Below, piece after piece: positions 8,640 to 14,284 of a DNA stretch of 64,000 nucleotides (position 1 is the stretch's first letter; every line of letters starts with the position of its first letter). The position numbers were made by a program, and so were the translations under genes. This DNA comes from Planctomycetaceae bacterium. Lineage in GTDB: Bacteria; Planctomycetota; Planctomycetia; Planctomycetales; Planctomycetaceae. Under the pieces are notes generated by a model. The model had not been told where the DNA came from and ran no database searches. It saw only the letters and a list, made by a program, of their open reading frames with translations. The stretch spans positions 1 to 64,000 of the forward strand of contig WFTL01000024.1 in assembly GCA_015485495.1 (NCBI GenBank). Direction: 5' to 3'.

Positions 8640-9848
8640 TCAGCAGGGCGAAATGTTCTGCGGGAGCGGGGCTGGTTCGTCCGATGCGTCGGACTGATCG
8701 GCTGCATCGTCGACCGGACACGTTTCCGGTGTGTGCAGAGCCAGTCGGATACCCACGGGCAGGTGATCACTGAATCCCGTCCGGTTTTCCGGACAGAAAG
8801 CCCGCGGGCTGCCGTCGGCATCCGCCAGGATGGACCGGGACAGCAGAGTCAGGCCAGGTTCGGGCGGATCCGATGGTGGGAATTTCAGGCCGGAATCGCC
8901 TGTTACCAGGCCCCGCGACAGCAGAATCTGGTCGTGAATCCGGGATTCCCCGTCGACCCGGCAGGTCCCGCTTTCCGGATCGGACAGCAGGCACCAGGCC
9001 GGATTGAACAGAACGATCGGTGCCGCCAGATAGGTTCTCCAGGACGGCAGCGTCTCACCGGCGAATGGACAGGGAGCCGTGGCGGCACGCAGACTGCGGC
9101 CGGCATTGAGAATGCGGCGCACGGGAATGCTCCAGGGGTCTTCGTTCAGTGTTCCCATCACCACGACCGCCCGGTTCCAGCGATCCCGCAGCTGCCGGCG
9201 GGCCGGTTCTGTATCTTTGAGACTGAGAAACGCGGTGCGGGACAGACGGACATGCTGCTGCACGAGCCGGGCGCAGTGCGCGGCTGTGGTGCAGCGGAAG
9301 GCATCGGAATGAGGTTCCTGGCGGGAGGGCCAGTGATTGACAAGCACCGTCAGTTCCGTGCCGGTTCCTCGCAGCTTCAGCGTGACTTCCAGAATGTCGC
9401 ACGTGGGAAACCGCTGATGGACGATGTGCGAGCGGATGCAGATCGGTTCCTCGCAGAACACGTCTTTCGAATAGAGCAGGGCGGTGTCGGCTGCTGCTGC
9501 CGTATCGGGATCCGGCAGCAGAATTCCGTAGTCGTCTCGTTCCATCGCGTCCAGAAGTCGCTGAGCCACCGCTGCGTTTTCCACTTCCGCCAGTCCCAGC
9601 AGGTCCGGGCCGTTTCCATCGAACAGGCTTCGGATCGCACGGCTGATGTTCGTGATGCGGGCGTCCAGAACATCCGCATTCCATCCCTGGACCACGCTGA
9701 TTCCCAGTTCGGATGCGATGGCCGACGGGCGGCTGTCGAACAGCCGCTGCAGATTCCAGAAACCCACGGAAACAGTCGACACCCGTTCGACTCCGAAAGA
9801 CCAGATGCCGGCACCTTCTGAAAGCGGAACTGCCGGCAGAATCGACAA
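8640..9848 (-). CDS. Endonuclease/exonuclease/phosphatase (EEP) family protein with altered active site
   Basis: About 402 residues of the DNase I-like metal-dependent fold, in the group of large bacterial EEP proteins annotated as nucleases or phosphatases. Family landmarks are VGFWNLQRLFD near residue 30, LLGLAEVEN (metal-binding Glu), VNHWPSR and the C-terminal SDHLPV. The normally invariant GDFN motif reads GTLN at about residues 232-235: the catalytic Asp is Thr, and Phe is Leu, while Asn is kept. That suggests weakened or lost hydrolase activity or a non-catalytic role. No signal peptide is seen. The start is uncertain: 9848 is a TTG without a clear Shine-Dalgarno, and GTG codons lie 20-28 codons further in. 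It converges on the sulfatase. Confidence 0.75.
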   Translation of the reverse strand: MSILPAVPLSEGAGIWSFGVERVSTVSVGFWNLQRLFDSRPSAIASELGISVVQGWNADVLDARITNISRAIRSLFDGNGPDLLGLAEVENAAVAQRLLDAMERDDYGILLPDPDTAAAADTALLYSKDVFCEEPICIRSHIVHQRFPTCDILEVTLKLRGTGTELTVLVNHWPSRQEPHSDAFRCTTAAHCARLVQQHVRLSRTAFLSLKDTEPARRQLRDRWNRAVVVMGTLNEDPWSIPVRRILNAGRSLRAATAPCPFAGETLPSWRTYLAAPIVLFNPAWCLLSDPESGTCRVDGESRIHDQILLSRGLVTGDSGLKFPPSDPPEPGLTLLSRSILADADGSPRAFCPENRTGFSDHLPVGIRLALHTPETCPVDDAADQSDASDEPAPLPQNISPC

Positions 9849-10116
9849 CGTGCTGACGGAAAACGTCTGAAACGACAGGACCGACCGGGTCGGTCAGCGT
9901 GAAGCCGGGCATTCGGCAGTCGGGCATTCTCGGCCGATCCGGTCCCGGATGCCGCTGCCGGCATCCTGTCCGGCTCAGCTGACGGCATTTCAGCAGAATC
10001 CGGGAATCGGCAACAGACCGATCGACTGATCGCCGACTGCGGTCGGTCCGCGGACCCGTTTCCACGGGCAAACAGGCGTTCCGGAAAACGGATGTCCCGG
10101 ACGGCTCAAAAACGCG

Positions 10117-10122
10117 TATAAT
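10117..10122 (+). promoter_or_regulatory. Candidate -10 box for the DUF493 gene
   Basis: Perfect TATAAT 36 nt before the DUF493 start codon. No good -35 hexamer lies 15-19 nt upstream, so this is only half of a sigma70 promoter by sequence. It is the only such site in the 309-nt spacer from 9849. Confidence 0.4.
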
Positions 10123-10157
10123 CGGTGTGGTGTCTGTTCCTTCCCGGGGCCGTGTCC

Positions 10158-10439
10158 ATGTCGCTGCCTTCCGTAGAACTGCTGATGTCGCGACACCGTT
10201 TTCCGTGCCGCTATATGTTCAAGGTGATCGGTGCGGCGGACGATCGGTTTCTGGCGCGCGTGGTGGCCGCGGTTCGGGATGAACTGTGTCTGGAAGCAGA
10301 TCCGGAATACACGATGCGGTCCACCCGCAGCGGACACCACATCGCCATCACTCTGGAACCGGAATGCGAGTCTCCTCAGAAGGTGCTGGCGATCTACAGC
10401 CGACTGTCGGGAATGGACGGCGTGGTGATGCTGCTGTAA
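10158..10439 (+). CDS. DUF493 family protein (YbeD-like)
   Basis: Small cytoplasmic protein of 93 residues with the ferredoxin-like fold of DUF493/YbeD; family function is unsettled, with regulatory or lipoate-related roles suggested by context in other bacteria. The segment PCRYMFKVIG near the N-terminus, followed by an amphipathic helix and the C-terminal VLAIYSRLSGMDGVVMLL, matches the family pattern of ending in a short hydrophobic strand. ATG 10158 is preferred over the 33-nt-longer frame at 10125 because the family normally starts about 15 residues before the FKVIG strand. A TATAAT box lies 36 nt upstream. Its stop codon abuts the decayed 3' end of hicA on the opposite strand. Confidence 0.8.
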   Translation: MSLPSVELLMSRHRFPCRYMFKVIGAADDRFLARVVAAVRDELCLEADPEYTMRSTRSGHHIAITLEPECESPQKVLAIYSRLSGMDGVVMLL

Positions 10440-10645
10440 ACGCGGCGGCTTTCGGGCAGCCTGTCGAATGATGGCGCGCAGTGTTCCCCTGGCGATTCCC
10501 TGTGATCGGGAATCGCCAGGCGCCTGTACGGTGGATCCTGCCGGCGCAGAATCATGTGGCTGCCTCGCTGTCTGTCAAAGACATATCCAGTCTTTTCCAG
10601 TGCCCTGATGACTTCGCGACCGGAAACGACCGGCAGGGCACTCAC
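10440..10645 (-). pseudogene. hicA: hicA toxin, frameshifted and truncated
   Basis: HicA-family mRNA interferase remnant. The N-terminal half is intact: a GTG start overlapping hicB's stop as GTGA, then SGREVIRALEKTGYVF and RQRGSHMILRR, which contains the catalytic His in a GSH motif. After IPDHRE the annotated frame turns into non-HicA sequence, while a different frame at once gives ARGTLRAIIRQA, the conserved HicA C-terminal motif. One base is therefore missing (or two inserted) near 10494. Even in the restored frame the usual GLS-EEFLELL ending is gone, and the reading runs into the 3' end of the DUF493 gene. I infer an inactivated toxin beside an intact antitoxin. The frameshift lies inside a perfect 13-bp inverted repeat. 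Confidence 0.82.
10488..10520. repeat. Perfect 13-bp inverted repeat at the hicA frameshift
   Basis: Arms CCTGGCGATTCCC and GGGAATCGCCAGG flank a 7-nt loop (10501-10507). The hicA frame breaks inside one arm. An intact gene with one extra base there would be an imperfect palindrome, so the perfection of the repeat and the frameshift may be the same mutation event. Confidence 0.85.
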
Positions 10646-10854
10646 GGTGTGACCTCCACAATCTCTTCGGCAATCGATGGTGGCACCGGTTCACCGTCTG
10701 CTTCGAGGCTCTCCAGGTACCCGGCAATTGCTTCCTTGATGTTGTTGATCGCTTCCGTACGGGTTTCGCCCTGTGAAACACAGTCAGGAAGCGCAGGGAC
10801 TTCGGCGACGTAAACGCCGTCTTCATCCTGCTCGATCAGGACTCGATATCGCAC
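10642..10854 (-). CDS. hicB: HicB-family antitoxin
   Basis: Antitoxin of 70 residues of the short HicB type: MRYRVLIEQDEDGVYVAEVPALP, then GCVSQG-like CVSQGETRTEAINNIKEAI and a C-terminal acidic stretch. It has the partial RNase H fold that binds HicA; no C-terminal DNA-binding domain is present, as in short HicB proteins. Start is GTG 10854 with a strong GGGAGGAG Shine-Dalgarno 6 nt upstream. It is the first gene of the pair and overlaps hicA by GTGA, the classical hicBA order. As the toxin is broken, the antitoxin is probably a relic, or could neutralise HicA proteins encoded elsewhere. Confidence 0.9.
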   Translation of the reverse strand: MRYRVLIEQDEDGVYVAEVPALPDCVSQGETRTEAINNIKEAIAGYLESLEADGEPVPPSIAEEIVEVTP

Positions 10855-10919
10855 GGAACACTCCTCCCGGAATCATCATGGAGCAGACTCGATCTGCGGC
10901 TGCGATGAACAGCAGGAGA

Positions 10920-11010
10920 CCACAACCACCGATGGCCTGCGATCCCGATATGCCCCACGACACGCCCTGTTCCGTGTATGCGTACGGGGAACTGCAGTTC
11001 CCAGACCGGA
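10920..11010 (-). pseudogene. Possible decayed ORF6N-domain fragment
   Basis: Codons at 10961-10987 read PYAYTEQGV, almost the ORF6N signature PYAFTEQGV found in phage/mobile-element DNA-binding proteins. Just upstream in another frame is WELQF, like the ELRFQ element that normally precedes it, and downstream SGSQAIGG resembles the SERAIQVN helix. The rest of the domain is missing and the pieces are in different frames. I call this a tentative relic, consistent with the neighbouring broken hicA. The rest of 10855-11467 shows no convincing gene in any frame. Confidence 0.35.
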
Positions 11011-11467
11011 TCCAGGAGCACAGCGACGCCGATCCGGCAGCAGCGCATGACGCGAGCCGTCCGGTTGCGGCGCGGGTGAGCGTACGCACCGGAGGCCTCG
11101 GGGCCCTGCGTTTCCCTGCACTGTCCCACGACTCCGTTTTCTGGGCCTGCTGCCTCCCGGCACACAACACACGACAACGAACATCTTTCGCCTGCCGACA
11201 GTTTTTTCGCCCCGGACTCTTGACAAACGCACCCGCACTTTGTGAATTTGCCTTTGTTCGCTGTCGTGTGATTTCAGTGAGTCACGGGGCCCGGTGGTGT
11301 GTTGAGGGGGCATCTGATGACTCATCTCGTTCACAACCCTCTGTGGAAGCGGCGATGCCGTGCTGCATCTGCCCCCCCGCAAAGACACACACCACGACCG
11401 TTGCGCCCGGTACGACAGCGTTTTCCAGCGCCCCGTTCATCAACCGACTGCCGGTCACCAGAGTTTT
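11011..11467. other. Gene-poor accessory spacer
   Basis: No frame here has a Shine-Dalgarno, family motif or sensible composition. It contains an isolated TTGACA at 11220-11225 without a matching -10. Together with 10855-11010 it looks like decayed sequence between the hic locus and the secreted-protein cassette. Confidence 0.4.
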
Positions 11468-11674
11468 TCACGCAGGGTGACGGCGACGAGTCCGCTGCCC
11501 GTCTTTCCGGTATGTCACATACAGCCTCCGGACCGTCTGGGCCGGAGTGATTCTCGCCTCTGTCAGCCGGGCACTGATCCGCCGGTCGTGCCGACTGACG
11601 GAAAACCGCAGATCCTCCAGCGATTCGAAGCGGACAACGATTTCGACAGGTTCGGTGGAGCGGATTCTGGCCAC
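11468..11674 (-). CDS. Small hypothetical protein (68 aa)
   Basis: I do not recognise this protein. It is a short, basic, soluble sequence starting ARIRSTEPVEIVVRF and ending in an Arg-rich tail, with a pattern of alternating hydrophobic residues (VEIVVRF, DLRFSV, RLYVTY) that suggests small beta strands. Support for a real gene is a GTG start at 11674 preceded by AGGAG at 5 nt spacing and good GC at third codon positions. It is transcribed away from the MauE-like gene, sharing a 222-nt divergent region that contains an inverted repeat and a GAAC-N4-GTTC box. Its small size and basic charge would be compatible with a regulator or RNA-binding protein, but nothing proves that. Confidence 0.45.
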   Translation of the reverse strand: MARIRSTEPVEIVVRFESLEDLRFSVSRHDRRISARLTEARITPAQTVRRLYVTYRKDGQRTRRRHPA

Positions 11675-11798
11675 AGGAACTCCTGTGTGAAACTCGGAAA
11701 ACGGGCTTCACAGAAGGCCGCACGAGATCAGGACGATTTGCCATCGATAATGCACCAACTGCCCGAAGTGCGCGCCGGGCCCAGAGAGTGCGCGCGGA

Positions 11799-11836
11799 TT
11801 GTTTGACAGCACTGGACATCTGTACTGCTCAAACAA
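11799..11836. promoter_or_regulatory. 38-nt imperfect inverted repeat upstream of the redox/secreted-protein cassette
   Basis: TTGTTTGA at 11799-11806 pairs exactly with TCAAACAA at 11829-11836; the inner bases add a further CAG/CTG and AC/GT pairing across one bulge. There is no T-tract, so it is not a standard terminator. Its place in the divergent spacer suggests an operator. A TTGACA (11803-11808) lies within the left arm. Confidence 0.55.
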
Positions 11837-11851
11837 CGAGCCGTACAGCAC

Positions 11852-11870
11852 TATGATGAACAACAGTTCA
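11852..11870 (+). promoter_or_regulatory. Candidate -10 box overlapping a LexA-like palindrome
   Basis: TATGAT at 11852-11857 is a 5/6 match to the sigma70 -10 box and is directly followed by TGAACAACAGTTCA (11857-11870), a palindrome GAAC-N4-GTTC of the type bound by Gram-positive LexA (Cheo box). The expected transcription start would fall in the palindrome, an ideal repressor position. No good -35 is present. Whether planctomycete LexA uses this motif is unknown to me. Confidence 0.4.
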
Positions 11871-11896
11871 TTGCCTTACCCATAAGGAACTGACGA

Positions 11897-12376
11897 GTGC
11901 TTACACGTCGGCCGGCAATCACGAGGATTTCCTCAGCATTTGCGCGTTTCGCTGGCGGTGTACTTTTATCGGCCGGATTCGCCAAACTTCCGGGCACTGG
12001 AGTTTCCACGCTGTTCCAGGCCCACGCGTTGCCCGATTCCCTGGTCACAGCAGCCGCCCAGGTGGAAATCATCGTCGGACTGTGGCTGATCACGGGCTGG
12101 CGACGCCGGAGTGCATCGATCGTTGCCGGTTGCCTGTTCGTTGTTCTGGCCGTGTTTGCCGCACGCCAGTTGTACTTAGGGGAGTCTCAGTGCGAATGCT
12201 TCGGAGCTGTCAGTCTTCGGGCCCCATCATGGTTATGGTCATCGTACCACGCGCTTGTATTCGATGTGGTGGCAGCGATGATCCTTCTTCTGGCATCCCG
12301 CTCAGCGTACCTCACACCAGACGCGAGCACCTGCCACGACGCTGTCCCAGCGCGAAGTTCTTCACCGGTTCAATAA
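11897..12376 (+). CDS. MauE/DoxX-like redox-associated membrane protein
   Basis: Integral membrane protein of about 159 residues with four predicted helices (about 16-30, 52-68, 73-92 and 116-134), the topology of the MauE/DoxX family. The CECFG motif at residues 99-103 is the family's conserved cysteine pair and is thought to take part in thiol-disulfide exchange during maturation of cysteine-rich periplasmic proteins, as MauE does for methylamine dehydrogenase. Start is GTG 11897 with AAGGA 8 nt upstream. The next gene, 11 nt downstream, encodes a secreted protein with 14 cysteines, the obvious candidate client. Specific function is inferred from family and neighbourhood. Confidence 0.8.
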   Translation: MLTRRPAITRISSAFARFAGGVLLSAGFAKLPGTGVSTLFQAHALPDSLVTAAAQVEIIVGLWLITGWRRRSASIVAGCLFVVLAVFAARQLYLGESQCECFGAVSLRAPSWLWSSYHALVFDVVAAMILLLASRSAYLTPDASTCHDAVPARSSSPVQ

Positions 12377-12387
12377 AGGAGATCATC

Positions 12388-12918
12388 ATGCGTCCTTCTC
12401 CGTTTACACGTGCGACCTTCAGCAGCTCCCTTTTTAAGCACATCTGTGCAGTGATGGTGTTCGTTTCGCAGCTGCAGCCTGCGTACTCCTGCGTTGTGAA
12501 CTATACCGTGCCTGCTGTGAAAGAACCATGCTTATGTGCGTCCAATGCGTGCGCGTATCGAGGGAGGAGGACGGAATGGCATGTCACCGTCCGCGGTGCG
12601 ATTCAGGGAGAACAGGGATACGACACAGTTGCGGGTTCAATCCGGTCGGTAGGGACAACCAACAACTGCACGATGCGCATCGATTGGAAGGCCCTGTTGG
12701 GCTGTACCGCACTTGTTACAACGTGTACACTCACTTGCGCGGGAGTTGCCACTGGAGTTGGTGTTGCAGTGTGCATCGGCTGTCTGTCCAGTTCCGGATT
12801 CGCCTGTGGAGTAGACTGCTTGATTCAAACCTGCGTCGAAGATCCGTCCGGCGCAACCGATGTGATGGCCTACGTTGTCGACAGTGTCGGCGGGACATGT
12901 ACCGGAACCGGCAGCTGA
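12388..12918 (+). CDS. Cysteine-rich secreted protein, bacteriocin-like C-terminal core
   Basis: Protein of 176 residues with an N-terminal signal (hydrophobic 16-34, likely cleavage after AYS) and 14 cysteines in the mature part, at 35, 48, 50, 55, 94, 106, 113, 117, 129, 132, 140, 144, 149 and 171. Residues 106-149 form a small, Gly/Ala/Thr-rich hydrophobic segment with eight Cys, reminiscent of halocin-C8-like and other disulfide-rich bacteriocins, while 35-100 could be a leader or immunity-like part as in the HalC8 precursor. The resemblance is in layout, not proven homology. ATG 12388 has AAAGGAG 6 nt upstream. It sits between a putative disulfide-forming membrane protein and a tail-anchored secreted protein. 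Confidence 0.7.
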   Translation: MRPSPFTRATFSSSLFKHICAVMVFVSQLQPAYSCVVNYTVPAVKEPCLCASNACAYRGRRTEWHVTVRGAIQGEQGYDTVAGSIRSVGTTNNCTMRIDWKALLGCTALVTTCTLTCAGVATGVGVAVCIGCLSSSGFACGVDCLIQTCVEDPSGATDVMAYVVDSVGGTCTGTGS

Positions 12919-12998
12919 TTTAACAGACATGTATCTGCAGGGACTGGTGTCGGACCGCAGTTCCGGTGGACATGCAGCCTGCGGGAGGAACGGAACGA

Positions 12999-14246
12999 AT
13001 GCCTGGATATCGCCCTCTGTTCGCAGTGATCCTGATGACAGCTGCTGGTGCCGCGTCGAACTCAGTTTCGACGGTGGCTGCCGGCGCGCCCGAAAGGATT
13101 CGTGAACTCGTCGATCATGCCTGGGAGGAACCTCCCCGTTCTCTGGATATGACGTTCATGAGAAAAAAGCGTGTTCGACCTCGCTCTGACGACGAAGTGA
13201 TCAGGAATTTGCAGGAAACCTACGAGCCGCAGAGAAAGCAGTTCCTTGATCCCAACGAGTTTCAGAAGTTTTTCGAACGGGAGCTGGAGCGGACACTGCG
13301 GGCCCAGAGGGAACCGCGGATCAGGAAGCAGCGAGTGCGGGCGCAGGGTGAGTTTTACCGACTGGATGATGTGCTGCAGTGGCACGAACCAATCGATGAA
13401 AGCACAGAATTCAATGTGTCGTACATCCACAGCGGATTCATGGAGTCCGGTGTGTACGAAAACATCGTCTACCATTACGGAGCGAAATCCGCGACACGCT
13501 ATCTCGACAGCCGAAAGCCGATGTGGTACCAGGAACAGTTGTGGAAAATCGGTTCCATCGGGCAGACGCCCATTATTCAGATCCGAGCGGCGACCGGTGA
13601 TGTGCAGGGCGACGAGGTGATTCGGAACGACAGGAAGGTCGACGAACTGTGTCGCGGAGAAAATCCGCGTTTGAAAATCGACGTCGATCAGACAACGCTG
13701 AAGGGAACGCGCGTGTATCGGTTCCGGCTGTATGAAACCTCCTCGATACCTTTGTTGTTCTCGGCAACGCTGCTTTCCGCGGTCTTTGTTGCCGTGGATC
13801 CTCCCTGGCGAGTTCTGCAGTCCGATGTCTTTCACCCCCGCAGTGGGGAGCTCATGTTCCGGGCGACCGCGAGTCAGTTCGATGAAGAAGGGTTCCCGTG
13901 GTTCTACCGCGAGGACAAGTATCACGACGACGGTTTTCATGAATGGGACGAGTTCGAGATTCTGGCGGTGGATCGGGAGACCGTGATTCCCCAGGAAGTG
14001 TTCGAGTACCATGTTCCGGAAGGTTTCATGGTGAAGGGGGATGTGTACGAAGACAAAATGATCTTTACGGAATTGTTCGAACGCGGGAAAAAGAATCAGG
14101 TTATTCCCGTGCCGCCAAGGCCCGCCCCGCCCGCCATGACAGGCCGAAGTGTGATGTTCTACGGCAATCTCATTTTCGTCACTGTCTGCCTTTCCGTCAT
14201 GCTCTACCAGCGAATGATGTCCCGGAAGCGCGTCAGGAATTCGTGA
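12999..14246 (+). CDS. Secreted, C-terminally membrane-anchored protein of unknown function
   Basis: I do not recognise a family. The 415-residue protein has an N-terminal signal (about 1-28), a charged helical region (35-110) rich in Arg/Glu, a beta-rich central domain (about 115-370) and one C-terminal transmembrane segment (about 388-408) followed by a basic tail SRKRVRN, so the body should lie outside the inner membrane. The charged region contains the unusual run RKKRVRPR. ATG 12999 follows GGGAGGA at 9 nt, better than ATG 12966. It is the third gene of the cassette, 80 nt after the Cys-rich protein, and its codon use appears less GC-biased than that of flanking housekeeping genes. A role in processing, sensing or immunity for the Cys-rich product is conceivable but unproven. 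Confidence 0.75.
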   Translation: MPGYRPLFAVILMTAAGAASNSVSTVAAGAPERIRELVDHAWEEPPRSLDMTFMRKKRVRPRSDDEVIRNLQETYEPQRKQFLDPNEFQKFFERELERTLRAQREPRIRKQRVRAQGEFYRLDDVLQWHEPIDESTEFNVSYIHSGFMESGVYENIVYHYGAKSATRYLDSRKPMWYQEQLWKIGSIGQTPIIQIRAATGDVQGDEVIRNDRKVDELCRGENPRLKIDVDQTTLKGTRVYRFRLYETSSIPLLFSATLLSAVFVAVDPPWRVLQSDVFHPRSGELMFRATASQFDEEGFPWFYREDKYHDDGFHEWDEFEILAVDRETVIPQEVFEYHVPEGFMVKGDVYEDKMIFTELFERGKKNQVIPVPPRPAPPAMTGRSVMFYGNLIFVTVCLSVMLYQRMMSRKRVRNS

Positions 14247-14284
14247 GCGCCGGGTTGCTTTCGGAAGCGGTGCAGCGGCTGGTG

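Noticed and set aside
11220-11248. TTGACA with a 17-nt spacer to TGAATT as a promoter
   Set aside because: The -10 candidate matches only 3 of 6 and no gene begins within a reasonable distance downstream on that strand.
10773-11480. 235-codon plus-strand frame across the hic/ORF6N area
   Set aside because: Begins inside hicB antisense, has no Shine-Dalgarno and is a Pro/Arg/Cys mixture typical of noncoding GC-rich DNA.
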